The position numbers and the translations under genes were made by a program. The notes beneath the pieces were generated by a model that did no database searches, was not told the origin of the DNA, and saw only the letters and a program-made list of their open reading frames with translations. Shown piece after piece: positions 1-8,397 of a DNA stretch of 64,000 nt (positions are counted from its first letter, which is position 1; every line of letters begins with the position of its first letter). Source of the stretch: Flavobacteriales bacterium UBA7878 (GTDB lineage: Bacteria; Bacteroidota; Bacteroidia; Flavobacteriales; Schleiferiaceae); the NCBI GenBank assembly GCA_002501205.1, contig DLRW01000087.1, positions 22,477 to 86,476 of the forward strand, in the 5' to 3' direction.

Positions 1-1
1 T

Positions 2-631
2 TTTGGATTTAAACAAGATGGGGCTCGTATGGACTTACTCTTTTCGCGAATTCAAGGACATACCGCCTCTTATCGTCAACATAAGGTACCGGCCTATCAC
101 CAACTTTTAGGTGTATCACTTCCCTCCTATGCTATACCAATGCTATTTGGTCCTTCGGCAAAGGAATTGAGTGAAGAATGCCTATCCCTCAACAGTTTTT
201 TAGGTAGGCGAGGAAATCAGTTGGAAGCGCAAATCGCCGCTGCTTGCAGTCCCTCCGAGCGCATTGCAGTATTAAATCAGTTCTTCAGCTCTTTTCTGGC
301 AAAGTCCCATCCGGTGGATAAACTCATGTTCCAGGCTATTCAAATCCTGAAAAAACAGAATGGTGCTGTCCAAGTCCAGGATTTAGCCCAAACTGCCTTC
401 CTCTCCGAAAAGCAGTTTAAACGGCGTTTCCAGGACTATTCCGGATTTAATCCCAAATCCTATGCGCGAATTCTACGCTTTGAATCCGCCCTAAGAAAGC
501 ATTCTTCCAGCACCAAGCTAAGCGATTTAGCCCTACAATGCGGTTATTTTGATCAAGCTCATTTTATTCGTGACTTCAAAGCCTTCAGTGGATTCAGTCC
601 GAAGGAATTTTGGAAGCTCGGTGAGGACTAA
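2..631 (+). CDS. AraC-family transcriptional regulator, C-terminal part (5' end outside window)
   Basis: The reading frame is open from the left edge, so the N-terminus is missing. About 209 residues are visible. The first ~100 resemble the effector-binding part of DUF6597-type AraC regulators (a GFKQDGAR-like run followed by a FGPSAKELSEE segment). The last ~100 form the double helix-turn-helix: PVDKLMFQAIQIL starts the first and the SDLALQCGYFDQAHFIRDFKAFSGFSPKEFW segment is the classic second HTH of the family, ending close to the C-terminus. Such proteins are cytoplasmic DNA-binding activators or repressors, usually of a neighbouring gene. The CPBP protease and DUF4386 genes just downstream on the same strand are the obvious candidate targets, but that is inference. 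Confidence 0.88.
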   Translation, partial: FGFKQDGARMDLLFSRIQGHTASYRQHKVPAYHQLLGVSLPSYAIPMLFGPSAKELSEECLSLNSFLGRRGNQLEAQIAAACSPSERIAVLNQFFSSFLAKSHPVDKLMFQAIQILKKQNGAVQVQDLAQTAFLSEKQFKRRFQDYSGFNPKSYARILRFESALRKHSSSTKLSDLALQCGYFDQAHFIRDFKAFSGFSPKEFWKLGED

Positions 632-743
632 ATTTAAAATGTCCCTTTTGTGCAATTTTGATAATTTTAATCCTTACATCTTTGTCTCCTGATTTATCGG
701 CATAGGCACATTTTAAGATCAACCGACAAAAGCAGCTCAACTT

Positions 744-1469
744 ATGGGAGACATTCAGGGTAAACATCAGAAAAACAGTCGTTTAAAGATAGTATTGGTC
801 TTTGTTTCAAGTTTGATACTGGGCTATTTACTTTTTATTCTCCCGGATCTCTTTTTCGGAATTAGCAAGATTAATGGCGGTAAAAAAGGTATCAACCTCC
901 TTTTCATTGCCCTATTTCAATTCTTTGGCATTCTTGGGCTTTTGAGTCTTTCCCTGAAAATATTAGGAAAGAGTTTTAAGTCTATTGGATTAGACGCTCG
1001 AAAGCTAAATAAGGATATTCTACTGGGGCTTGGTTTCGGATTAGCCTGGACTCTCCTTCAATTTCTTTTAATCATTCCCTTAACCGGAGGAGCCAATAGA
1101 GAAGATATCCAGGCTTTAGTAAAAATGTACGACGGTAGTTTAGTCGGATTACTTTCATTTATTGCCCTTGGAGCTATCGGAGGTGGTATTACTGAAGAAC
1201 TATTTAATCGCGGTTTTTTCATTTCCGTTCTTAAGGATGCATTTAAAGATCCGAAAACAGGGCTGTGGATCTCTGCAAGTCTGTCGGTGCTCATCTTTGC
1301 CTTGGGGCATATGCCAGCCAGCGCCTTAGATTGGCTGGATATCCTAATCCCCACTACAATTTATACCCTCCTTTATATCAAGACCCAGCGTTTAACCGCT
1401 TCCATTTTGGCGCATGCCTCTTACAATTCGCTGGCGATTATCCTTACCTATTATATCTACGCCGTTTAA
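744..1469 (+). CDS. CPBP-family intramembrane glutamic endopeptidase (CAAX protease-like)
   Basis: A 241-residue polytopic membrane protein. The three conserved motifs of the CPBP/Rce1-like family are present in order: EELFNR (E151, E152, R156), a histidine at the end of a hydrophobic segment (FALGHM, H189) and HASYN (H224, N228). In this family they form the intramembrane active site. The N-terminus is a charged stretch followed by the first membrane span (about residues 14-35). Bacterial members cleave membrane peptides or act in self-immunity and regulation. The substrate here is unknown. The gene lies 112 nt after the AraC regulator and 52 nt before the DUF4386 gene, so a small co-regulated unit is possible. 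The ATG at 744 leaves the whole first span intact. Confidence 0.85.
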   Translation: MGDIQGKHQKNSRLKIVLVFVSSLILGYLLFILPDLFFGISKINGGKKGINLLFIALFQFFGILGLLSLSLKILGKSFKSIGLDARKLNKDILLGLGFGLAWTLLQFLLIIPLTGGANREDIQALVKMYDGSLVGLLSFIALGAIGGGITEELFNRGFFISVLKDAFKDPKTGLWISASLSVLIFALGHMPASALDWLDILIPTTIYTLLYIKTQRLTASILAHASYNSLAIILTYYIYAV

Positions 1470-1521
1470 TATCTGGGACTTTAGCATAGTCGAGCTTTTT
1501 AAATCCACCTAAATTTTTAAT

Positions 1522-2208
1522 ATGTCTGGTACTTCTTTTACAAGGCCGCTCCGCTTTGTGGGAGCGCTTATCCTATTGACCTTTGTCACCGGTTTATTTA
1601 GCGTTGCTCCGGCAATCGATTCCCCTAATTATCTCCTGGAAGCACGCGGAAACTTTGATCAAAGCATCTTTGCAGCCCTCAACCAATTTGTGCTAGCCTT
1701 AATATATCTGGCAATAGCATTGGTCTTATACCCACTCTTAGCCTCATTCAATAAGGCTTTAACTATCAGTTTTCTAAGCTTAAGAATTGTGGCCACAACG
1801 CTAATGATTATGGGCACCCTTCAACTCCTGTCCATCTTAAGTTTAAGCCAGAACATTGCACAAACTAATCCCATGGAATTGGAAACCCTAAGCACTTTGG
1901 GGAGTATCTTGAAAACCAACCGCGACAATCTCAATCATGTTTTTATGGTCTTGGTGCTAGCCACCAGTAATCTTCTTCTTTATTATCTGCTTTATGTTTC
2001 CAAGTGTATTCCCAAATGGTTATCCATCTCGGGATTTCTGGCGAGTGTACTTTCTATTCTAGCCAGTATCTTACTACTGTTTCAAGTTTATGATGTAATT
2101 AGCAGCGCTTACCTTATACTTAATGCGCCAACGGCACTAGTGGAGTTGACCCTGGCATCAGGGCTACTATTTGCAATCTTTTCTAAATCTGTAAAAGCAA
2201 AGGGCTAA
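1522..2208 (+). CDS. DUF4386-type integral membrane protein
   Basis: A 228-residue, very hydrophobic protein with about six membrane spans. The pattern of an early TM followed by an APAIDSPNYL loop, then FAALNQFVLALIYLAIALVLYPLL and a long central pair of helices matches the DUF4386 family, whose function is not known. Members are often found next to transcriptional regulators or small stress genes. It follows the CPBP protease on the same strand. I see no catalytic motif. A terminator-like hairpin is not found directly after it. The next gene has its own -7 box. Confidence 0.75.
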   Translation: MSGTSFTRPLRFVGALILLTFVTGLFSVAPAIDSPNYLLEARGNFDQSIFAALNQFVLALIYLAIALVLYPLLASFNKALTISFLSLRIVATTLMIMGTLQLLSILSLSQNIAQTNPMELETLSTLGSILKTNRDNLNHVFMVLVLATSNLLLYYLLYVSKCIPKWLSISGFLASVLSILASILLLFQVYDVISSAYLILNAPTALVELTLASGLLFAIFSKSVKAKG

Positions 2209-2277
2209 GGACCTCCTTCATCAAAACCCTATAAATCCCCAACAAAATACCATAAGTCTCTTGATCACGCTCCGCCC

Positions 2278-2285
2278 TACATTTG
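2278..2285 (+). promoter_or_regulatory. -7 box TACATTTG of the small metal-binding protein gene
   Basis: The octamer TACATTTG matches the Bacteroidota -7 consensus TAnnTTTG. It ends 19 nt before the ATG at 2305, and it makes the in-frame TTG at 2287 an unlikely start. No well-spaced -33 TTG is seen. Confidence 0.5.
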
Positions 2286-2304
2286 CTTGGTAAATAGAAA
2301 TCAC

Positions 2305-2514
2305 ATGCAAAGTCTAAAGTTTAAGAGCAATATAAAGTGTAATGGTTGCATCGCTAAGGTGGGTCCGGAATTGGATGCTCTGGAAGGAGTGAAAAACTGG
2401 TCGGTAGACCTGGAAGATCCCAGCCGTATTGTAAGTCTTGAGATTGAGGATATCGATGTACAGACCATCAAAGAGCGGGTTGCCAAGGTGGGCTACCAAC
2501 TCGAAGAGTTATAG
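2305..2514 (+). CDS. Small heavy-metal-associated (HMA) domain protein
   Basis: A 69-residue protein consisting of a single HMA fold. The metal site is CNGC (C12, C15), placed as in copper chaperones and in the N-terminal domains of copper ATPases. The beta-alpha-beta-beta-alpha-beta pattern is complete, ending in a VAKVGYQLEEL helix. It would bind Cu(I) or a similar soft metal in the cytoplasm. No metal ATPase is next to it; the gene stands alone, with its own -7 box and its own terminator. I chose the ATG at 2305 rather than the TTG at 2287, because the latter adjoins the -7 box and the family normally begins just before the first strand. Confidence 0.85.
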   Translation: MQSLKFKSNIKCNGCIAKVGPELDALEGVKNWSVDLEDPSRIVSLEIEDIDVQTIKERVAKVGYQLEEL

Positions 2515-2532
2515 ATAATCCAATTAGAGCAT

Positions 2533-2570
2533 AAAAAAAGGCTAAGTCTCAATAGTGACTTAGCCTTTTT
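2533..2570 (+). terminator. Rho-independent terminator after the HMA gene
   Basis: The arms GGCTAAGTC (2540-2548) and GACTTAGCC (2557-2565) pair perfectly over 9 bp with an 8-nt loop. They are flanked by seven A on the left and five T on the right. Confidence 0.9.
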
Positions 2571-2749
2571 ATTTGCAAACAATCCAAATGTTCCCCCCTA
2601 TGGATAAGTGAATATTACTAGAATAGGCCCTAAGCCTTTTCGGAAACAAAAAGATGAACTAAAGGCCAGCTTTACTTACCTTCGAAATATTCTTTACCCC
2701 CTAGATTAGGAGAGGCTCTTCCGAGCGCTTCAGTGGTAAACAACAGAAG

Positions 2750-3793
2750 ATGAATTCAAAACAATTTGGCGGCAAGCTCAATAGCAGCTTAAAGGAGTGG
2801 TACGCCCAATCTCTGCAATGGCAAAAAGGAAAATTCCAAAACGCCATTCCCACTCAAACCGGCATCGACTGGAGAAAACTTCCCGGCATGCTCTGCAAAC
2901 AAATAAAAGGTCATCCTCAAGGAATGCCAAAGCAAGCCCTCCCCTTGCAAGACTTTGATGCCGGTGAATTCTTAAACAAGCAAAATGAACCGGCTTATGC
3001 CTGGTTTGGTCATTCAGCCCTTGCCTTGCGCCTGGACGGTTTTAACATCCTTATCGATCCTATGCTGGGTCAGGATGCCTCCCCCATTGGTCCGGCAAGA
3101 ACCAAGCGATTCTCAGAAAGGAGTCTGGAACAAATTGAATTAATGCCCGACTTAGACCTGGTATTAATCAGCCACGACCATTACGATCACTTGGATATGA
3201 ACAGTATTCTTAAACTGGAATCAAAAGTTAAAAGCTTTGTGGTGGCTCTAGGACTAAAACGACATTTAATTGCCTGGGGGATTGATGCTTCGAGAATTGA
3301 AGAAATGGATTGGTGGGATCAAAAGCAAATAGGGAATCTGGAAATACACTTTACGCCCAGTAGACATTTTTCAGGCAGAGGCCTCAGTTCCATGGCACGT
3401 TGCCTTTGGGGCGGATGGGTTTTAAAGGGTGCTGATCATTCTATTTGGTTTAGTGGAGACGGTGGTTATGGCCCTCATTTTAAAGAAATAGGTGAACGTT
3501 TCGGCTCCTTTGATTTAGCCTTTATGGAATGCGGCCAATACTGCGTGGACTGGCCAGATATTCACATGTTTCCTGAAGAAAGCGTGCAAGCGGCTTTAGA
3601 TGCCGGGGTTAAAATTGCAATCCCCGTTCATTGGGCAGGCTTTAATTTATCCTACCAACATGCATGGTTTGAGCCTATCGAAGACTTTAGTAAACATGCT
3701 AAAGCCAATAAGCTTAATTGGCGCAGTCCGCTGCCTGGTAAAGTGTATGCAATTAGAGAGACCAGCACTGAATGGTGGCATGAACATAAATAG
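2750..3793 (+). CDS. Metallo-beta-lactamase-fold hydrolase (NAPE-PLD / UlaG-like)
   Basis: A 347-residue cytoplasmic protein. The HxHxDH zinc motif is intact as SHDHYDHLD (H142, H144, D146, H147). Further metal ligands are likely in FTPSRHFSGRG, WFSGDGGYG and the late VHWAGF. The arrangement GHSALALRLDGFNILIDPMLG before the zinc motif, and a C-terminal HWAGF, is typical of the N-acylphosphatidylethanolamine phospholipase D-like branch, in which bacterial members are lipid or phosphodiester hydrolases of uncertain substrate. A TACCTTCG -7-like box lies at 2677-2684, giving a leader of about 60 nt. It appears to be a single-gene unit, and no partner gene indicates the substrate. Confidence 0.85.
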   Translation: MNSKQFGGKLNSSLKEWYAQSLQWQKGKFQNAIPTQTGIDWRKLPGMLCKQIKGHPQGMPKQALPLQDFDAGEFLNKQNEPAYAWFGHSALALRLDGFNILIDPMLGQDASPIGPARTKRFSERSLEQIELMPDLDLVLISHDHYDHLDMNSILKLESKVKSFVVALGLKRHLIAWGIDASRIEEMDWWDQKQIGNLEIHFTPSRHFSGRGLSSMARCLWGGWVLKGADHSIWFSGDGGYGPHFKEIGERFGSFDLAFMECGQYCVDWPDIHMFPEESVQAALDAGVKIAIPVHWAGFNLSYQHAWFEPIEDFSKHAKANKLNWRSPLPGKVYAIRETSTEWWHEHK

Positions 3794-3875
3794 GCTTTTG
3801 CCTGCATTACTCTGACTCTTAGTAATTCTGTTAATTTTCTTGGCCTGGAGTCGGATTAATTTATCGGAGAAAACT

Positions 3876-3883
3876 TAGGTTTG
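3876..3883 (+). promoter_or_regulatory. -7 box TAGGTTTG of the glycosyltransferase gene
   Basis: A full match to TAnnTTTG, 26 nt before the ATG at 3910. There is no clear TTG at the -33 position. Confidence 0.5.
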
Positions 3884-3909
3884 TTAGAACCCACACAGCA
3901 ATCTACCCC

Positions 3910-5100
3910 ATGCAAGTACTTTGGTCGTATTTGGAACTTATACTCCTCATCCTCATCGGGATTCAGGTTTTTTACAGTTTGATTTTTGCCTTAGTGGCTC
4001 ATTTGCCGCGCAAGATCAAAAGGCAGGATCAAAAGCAATATAAAATCACAATTCTAATCCCATCTTATAAAGAAGATGTAATTATCCTCCAAACGGCCAA
4101 GCAAGCGCTGGAGTTGGATTATCCAGCAGAATTGATGCATGTGGTGGTAGGCTCGGACCAAATGAAACCCGAAACCGTAGAAAAGCTACGTACCCTGGGT
4201 GCTGAAGTAGTGGTGATGAATTTTGATCATTCCACCAAATCCAAAAACCTTTTGGCGCAGATGCAAGCTCAGGAAGGGGAAAAATGGCCTGATTACTTTT
4301 TAATCCTCGATGCGGATAATCGCATGGATAAAAATGGCTTGCTGGAAACCAATGCTATTATCAGGGAAGACATTCCAGTGTATCAGCTACATCGCACCGC
4401 TAAGAATGATAATACCAAATTGGCCGTACTGGACGGAATTACAGAGGGGATCTCCAATACTATCTTTAGAGAGGGACATCGTAATTTGGGATTAAGCTCG
4501 GCCTTGATTGGCAGTGGTATGCTATTCGAAGCGGCTACTTTGAAAGAAACACTGGAGAATATCAATAAAGACTCGGCTGTAGAGGATAAGTTATTTGAGT
4601 TCTATTTAAACGAGCATCGCAAGACTATCGATTTCATTCCCCATATTCCGGTATATGATGAGAAGGTTTCACAGGGCAAGAATTTCAGCAATCAGCGTAA
4701 ACGTTGGATTGCCGGTCAGTTTCACGCTTTAAGAGTATTCTTCTTCCCAGGACTGATTGCCCTCTTCAAAGGAAATATTGGCTTTTTCGACAAGATGCTG
4801 CAAATGGCTTTGATTCCTAAATTGCTCTTTGCTCTACTCTTGTTTGTAGCAGCGGCATTATCTTTTGTATTCTCAAGCCCCCATCCTTATTGGTATATCT
4901 ATTTAGGGCTCTATGCCTTTACGCTTTTTATCTGCATTCCTCGCTCCTATTTCCAATGGAAGAACCTGGGGATTTTTATCGAGCTTCCTAAAGCAGCCTT
5001 TTATATGCTCTTGGCCATTACTCGAATTCGTAAAAATCAGAGTGTGAAGCAATTTGAACACACTCAAAAGGAGTTTATATCAGAGGAAGAGGAAAAATAG
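3910..5100 (+). CDS. Membrane-bound family 2 glycosyltransferase
   Basis: A 396-residue processive-type glycosyltransferase. An N-terminal membrane helix (about residues 8-30) is followed by a GT-A domain starting at ITILIPSYKE. The metal/nucleotide-sugar motif DADN (D134, D136), the acceptor-side VED (E225, D226) and QRKRW (Q262-W266) correspond to the D, DxD, D and QxxRW motifs of cellulose and hyaluronan synthase-like enzymes. Two or three membrane helices follow (about residues 290-345). Acceptor and sugar cannot be told from sequence. Neighbours give no polysaccharide cluster, so this may be a stand-alone lipid or exopolysaccharide glycosyltransferase. Confidence 0.85.
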   Translation: MQVLWSYLELILLILIGIQVFYSLIFALVAHLPRKIKRQDQKQYKITILIPSYKEDVIILQTAKQALELDYPAELMHVVVGSDQMKPETVEKLRTLGAEVVVMNFDHSTKSKNLLAQMQAQEGEKWPDYFLILDADNRMDKNGLLETNAIIREDIPVYQLHRTAKNDNTKLAVLDGITEGISNTIFREGHRNLGLSSALIGSGMLFEAATLKETLENINKDSAVEDKLFEFYLNEHRKTIDFIPHIPVYDEKVSQGKNFSNQRKRWIAGQFHALRVFFFPGLIALFKGNIGFFDKMLQMALIPKLLFALLLFVAAALSFVFSSPHPYWYIYLGLYAFTLFICIPRSYFQWKNLGIFIELPKAAFYMLLAITRIRKNQSVKQFEHTQKEFISEEEEK

Positions 5101-5104
5101 GGCA

Positions 5105-5134
5105 TAAAAAAATCCCGAAGTAAAACTCCGGGAT
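5105..5134 (-). terminator. Terminator of the RRM protein gene (- strand)
   Basis: The arms at 5112-5121 and 5125-5134 pair with one mismatch around a short A loop. The run of A at 5106-5112 becomes a T run on the - strand, so it is oriented to stop the gene ending at 5160. Confidence 0.7.
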
Positions 5135-5159
5135 CTAGACTGTCAATAAGATTCAAATC

Positions 5160-5483
5160 CTAGTAACGATCGTTACGATCACGGTAACCACCGCCGCCGC
5201 CACGACCACCACGGAAATTACCTCCACCTCTTGGACGCTCTTCCTGTGGGCGTGCTTCTTTAACCGCGATATCGCGGCCACGCAAGTTGGAACCGTTCAA
5301 TGACTCGATGGCTTGACTACCTTCATCATCAGAAGGCATTTCAACGAATCCAAAACCTTTGGAACGACCGGTTTCGCGGTCAGTGATGATTTTAACAGAT
5401 GATACTTCACCAAAAGCTTCAAAAGCGCTACGGAGATCATCTTCCTGAACGTTAAAGTCCAGACTTGCAACAAAAATGTTCAT
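5160..5483 (-). CDS. RRM-domain RNA-binding protein with glycine/arginine-rich tail
   Basis: A 107-residue protein. One RRM covers residues 1-80, with RNP2 (NIFVASL, residues 2-8) and RNP1 (KGFGFVEM, residues 42-49), including the aromatic residues that stack on RNA. The C-terminus is a low-complexity RGG-type tail (GGGNFRGGRGGGGGYRDRNDRY region). This architecture matches the cold-inducible Rbp proteins of cyanobacteria and Bacteroidota, which bind single-stranded RNA in the cytoplasm. The gene is monocistronic, ends in a hairpin, and has about 350 nt without any gene upstream, long enough for a regulated leader. Confidence 0.93.
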   Translation of the reverse strand: MNIFVASLDFNVQEDDLRSAFEAFGEVSSVKIITDRETGRSKGFGFVEMPSDDEGSQAIESLNGSNLRGRDIAVKEARPQEERPRGGGNFRGGRGGGGGYRDRNDRY

Positions 5484-5833
5484 AAGAATAAAAAAATAAA
5501 AAATGAGACAAATCCACTCAGATTTGCTGTCGCAAGATAGCTTAAGTTCAGTCAGCTTTTACGTTTTCTCTAAAACTTAACGTTTAGATAGTCTTTAGTT
5601 TGAAAGCCGCTACTGCAAGCCCATTCCGGCTCCCAGCCACTTTGGAGTTAAGAACAGTTGATAAGCATTTCACATTATTAAGGTCTTAAAAATGGACGAA
5701 AAGAGGAATTACAAAGACCATTTAGCAGCAGAAACATGATCGATTAAGCACCTGCACAAGCTTTATTTCATACATAATGCCCATCCTTTAAATCGCTAAT
5801 AATATAAAGAAATGCGGAGGGAAATAATAAGTC
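5484..5833. other. 350-nt gap: promoter and possible long leader of the RRM gene
   Basis: No open reading frame of convincing length on either strand. The part next to the RRM start is very A+T-rich (runs of T on the - strand), and a near-match to the -7 box (CAAATCCA on the + strand) lies at about 5510. It also holds the 3' end of the 5834 gene's transcript. I see no riboswitch-like architecture. Confidence 0.4.
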
Positions 5834-6751
5834 TTACCGCCGGTCTATCCTTAAACTCAGATTTTGCAAAGACTCCGAATCACTATCAGGATAACTGTAA
5901 AGGTCAATATTTTGATGACTGCCCTCAGAAGAATAGTAAACCTTCTTGCTCTCGATGAGTTGACCTTCCGCATTAAAGCTCAATAATTGACGTAACTGCA
6001 GTTGATTATTATCCAGGTTCACCCATTGAATCTCCTTGCTATACCAGCCATCATCCTGATATTGGTAAAAATGTTTCACTTGAACATTATTCTCGATTTT
6101 CACCAAATCCGTTAGAATCAGAGCGTGCAAACGAGCTTCTTCATATTGATAGCTCACCAATTTGTGAATACTTCCTTCTACCCAATACTCCTCTTTGACT
6201 AACTGACCTCCGGAATTATAACTAAAGCGAAACTCTGCCGCTTCCTGACCATTTTTAAAGTGCTTCACCTTGTTTAATCGATTAAAATCTGGCGAATAAA
6301 TAAATACCCATTCTAAGACAGTATCCGCTTGACTTTCATTTATTCTCAGGACGAGAGAATCTTGCCACTCATAGCTTCGATGCACAGCACTGGCCTCCCT
6401 GGAAATACGATTCAGATTCAATATTTGCTGCTGTTCATTAAAAAGGACTAAAAGTTCAGAGTCATTATAATTGTAACGACGGATAGCCGCATCTCCTTCT
6501 TTTAGAATGCGATCTACTCCTATCCAATTACCGGATAAATCATAATGATCTTCCTGTATAAGTCCAGGGTCAATTCTTCTTCCACTACTGCAGATCACCG
6601 TATCTTTGGCGGCATTAATCTTCAATTGCAGATGCTGATTCCAATCTGGGGCCTGATACTCTAAATGCTGAAGCAAAAAGGGTAAGCTTTGAGCCGAAAG
6701 CAGAGAGGAGCTCAAAAGCGTAATCAAGAATAAGGGCGTTTTTTTCTTCAT
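5834..6751 (-). CDS. Secreted hypothetical protein with YD-like strand repeats
   Basis: A 305-residue protein with an N-terminal signal peptide (KKK, a hydrophobic core, and cleavage probably after LLSAQ). The rest has no catalytic motif but shows repeated short strand-turn-strand units such as YNSGGQLVKEEYW and FNAEGQLIESKKVYY, reminiscent of YD/RHS-like or YwqK-like repeats found in many Bacteroidota secreted proteins. It is probably periplasmic or surface-exposed and lacks a T9SS tail. A CAAAAATA motif at 6759-6766 (TATTTTTG on the - strand) lies 7 nt before the start and could be the promoter of a near-leaderless transcript. Function unknown. Confidence 0.7.
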   Translation of the reverse strand: MKKKTPLFLITLLSSSLLSAQSLPFLLQHLEYQAPDWNQHLQLKINAAKDTVICSSGRRIDPGLIQEDHYDLSGNWIGVDRILKEGDAAIRRYNYNDSELLVLFNEQQQILNLNRISREASAVHRSYEWQDSLVLRINESQADTVLEWVFIYSPDFNRLNKVKHFKNGQEAAEFRFSYNSGGQLVKEEYWVEGSIHKLVSYQYEEARLHALILTDLVKIENNVQVKHFYQYQDDGWYSKEIQWVNLDNNQLQLRQLLSFNAEGQLIESKKVYYSSEGSHQNIDLYSYPDSDSESLQNLSLRIDRR

Positions 6752-6936
6752 AGCTCTTCAAAAATAACTAGAGTATAAGCCCTTATAAATCAAGCTTTAT
6801 AATTCTATTAACAAAGAATTTTTAATAACTGTAAATATTTAATTATCAACTTTAAGTATCTGTTATTAAGCTAATTATGTTATAAATTTATAGAATTAGC
6901 ATTGAAAATTTGTAGGAAAATTTAGCATCCTCATTA
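6752..6936. other. Very A+T-rich divergent intergenic region
   Basis: Between two divergently transcribed genes. It is dominated by A and T with many short TTAAT/ATTAA runs. It holds the - strand -7 box at 6759-6766 and otherwise nothing I can name. Confidence 0.4.
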
Positions 6937-6968
6937 TTTGTACCCCGTCAAAATCACCTCTATTTTTG
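6937..6968 (+). promoter_or_regulatory. Promoter TTTG-N20-TATTTTTG of the DUF4399 lipoprotein
   Basis: The -33 TTTG (6937-6940) and -7 TATTTTTG (6961-6968) are separated by exactly 20 nt, matching the Bacteroidota consensus. The TTG at 6966 lies inside the -7 box, so translation must begin at the ATG at 6984. Confidence 0.75.
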
Positions 6969-6983
6969 AATAAAAGAACAAAC

Positions 6984-7472
6984 ATGAAGAAGATTTCATT
7001 GATGCTAGCTTTAAGCTTGGCAGCAGTAGCTTGTCAGAATCAAGCCAGCCAAGAGGAAAGTAGTTCACAGGAAAACAACAGTACTACCAGCGAAGAAAGC
7101 AACGAAACACCAGCCAATCAACAACCAACTGCACCGGCCGATGCGAAAGTGTTTTTCGCTAATCTATCGGATGGTGACACTCTAGAAAGTCCTTTCTTAG
7201 TAGAGTTTGGGGTTGAAGGTATGGAAGTGGAGCCCGCCGGAGAAGTACATGAGGGCAAAGGACACCACCACATTATTATCAATAACCAATATATTGAGTT
7301 TGGTGGCACCGTTCCCAGTGACAGTGTAAACATTCACTATGGTGGTGGTCAAACCAGCGACAGCCTCGATTTAAATCCTGGCAAATACACCCTAACCATG
7401 CAGTTTGCCGATGGATGGCACCGTTCCTACGGAAAGCAGCTTTCGAAAACGATTAAGGTAATGGTGAAGTAA
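6984..7472 (+). CDS. DUF4399-domain lipoprotein
   Basis: A 162-residue protein with a lipoprotein signal peptide (MKKISLMLALSLAAVAC; lipidated Cys about residue 17). A Ser/Glu/Asn/Gln-rich linker of about 35 residues precedes a DUF4399 domain (VFFANLSDGDTLESPF, then VHEGKGHHHIIIN, then GGGQTSDSLDLNPGKYTL). The HHHIIIN histidine cluster is typical of the family, whose function is unknown. It is probably anchored in the outer membrane or the periplasmic face. A clear promoter precedes it and a strong terminator follows, so it is a single-gene unit. Confidence 0.88.
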   Translation: MKKISLMLALSLAAVACQNQASQEESSSQENNSTTSEESNETPANQQPTAPADAKVFFANLSDGDTLESPFLVEFGVEGMEVEPAGEVHEGKGHHHIIINNQYIEFGGTVPSDSVNIHYGGGQTSDSLDLNPGKYTLTMQFADGWHRSYGKQLSKTIKVMVK

Positions 7473-7488
7473 TTCCGAATTAGCCCAT

Positions 7489-7522
7489 AAAAAAAGCAGC
7501 CCCTTTCGAGGCTGCTTTTTTT
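7489..7522. terminator. Bidirectional terminator between convergent genes
   Basis: The arms AGCAGCC (7495-7501) and GGCTGCT (7510-7516) carry A and T runs on the two sides, so the hairpin can end transcripts from both the 6984 (+) and 7543 (-) genes. Confidence 0.9.
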
Positions 7523-7542
7523 ATGCTTGCTAGAGAATATTC

Positions 7543-8301
7543 TTATTCTACTACAATTTTCTTAGCATTAATTTGCTTTCCGTCTACTTCCAAAACGGCT
7601 AACAAAATACCTTCTGGCATGTCGTTTAAGCTAATTTCAGCACGCACTTCTTTTCCTTGAGTTTGGAAAGACTGGCTGTAAACTACACGACCAGTAAGAT
7701 CGATGAAGCTCACTTTAGCAGAAGGGCTGCTCATATTATAAACGTTTACGTAGAAAGTAGAGCCATCAGAGTAAGATCCGTCTAATACGGCTAAAGAACC
7801 TTCACTGAAGATTACGTTTTCAGCTAAACCTACGGTTCCACCGTTTGGATCATACATAAGAGACTGGCAAGAAGTGTTATTGGTAGTATCACTCTCGTTC
7901 ACATTGTTCCAGTTTGGACCAAATGCAAGAACACCGCCACAAAAATCTACGTTCTGAGCAGTACCATTGTTAATACTCAATCCACCGAAGCTGATAGAAC
8001 GGCTTTCGGTATCACTGGTGTTCATAGTAGTTCCAGTAATAGAAAATGCGATAGGCACTTGCTGACCACCTTGTGAGGTATACAATAATGAACCATTTAA
8101 TAATGGAAAGTATACTACAGTATCATTAGTAGTAACTGCTTGAGTTCCCACATTAGTAATGGTAACGTCAAAATCAAAAGCCACACCCGGACCTACTGTG
8201 CTACCAGCAGCTGGAGAAGTCATATTGATTCCCAAGTCATTCTGAGCGGAAGCTGCTCCTAAAGTGAGGGCCAAGGCCAAGGTAAGTACTGTTTTTTTCA
8301 T
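7543..8301 (-). CDS. Secreted protein with C-terminal T9SS sorting domain
   Basis: A 252-residue protein. A signal peptide (MKKTVLTLALALTLGAASAQ) is followed by a CARDB-like beta domain (GVAFDFDVTITNVGTQAV, about residues 40-140). The last ~70 residues fit the T9SS type A sorting domain: AKVSFIDLTGRVVYSQSF, a basic/polar strand, then MPEGILLAVLEVDG and a terminal AKKIVVE. Such proteins cross the outer membrane through the type IX system and are usually attached to the surface or released. The T9SS machinery itself is not in this window. A -7 box on the - strand (CAAATCTA at 8333-8340) probably drives it. Confidence 0.85.
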   Translation of the reverse strand: MKKTVLTLALALTLGAASAQNDLGINMTSPAAGSTVGPGVAFDFDVTITNVGTQAVTTNDTVVYFPLLNGSLLYTSQGGQQVPIAFSITGTTMNTSDTESRSISFGGLSINNGTAQNVDFCGGVLAFGPNWNNVNESDTTNNTSCQSLMYDPNGGTVGLAENVIFSEGSLAVLDGSYSDGSTFYVNVYNMSSPSAKVSFIDLTGRVVYSQSFQTQGKEVRAEISLNDMPEGILLAVLEVDGKQINAKKIVVE

Positions 8302-8332
8302 AGGAGAAATATTAAAATAGGGTTTAAGCCTA

Positions 8333-8340
8333 CAAATCTA
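8333..8340 (-). promoter_or_regulatory. -7 box (TAGATTTG on the - strand)
   Basis: CAAATCTA on the + strand is the reverse complement of TAGATTTG, a full match to TAnnTTTG, 31 nt upstream of the T9SS cargo gene start at 8301. Confidence 0.45.
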
Positions 8341-8397
8341 CATTAAATCCTTTTTACTATTTAGGGATCATTGCTCAATTGAGATTTTAGCGCTTTT

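Noticed and set aside
5484..5833. Riboswitch or thermosensor leader for the RRM gene
   Set aside because: No conserved pairing that I can identify; only length and A+T-rich composition support a leader.
6966..6983. TTG start of the DUF4399 gene
   Set aside because: It lies in the -7 box TATTTTTG and would lengthen a complete lipoprotein signal.
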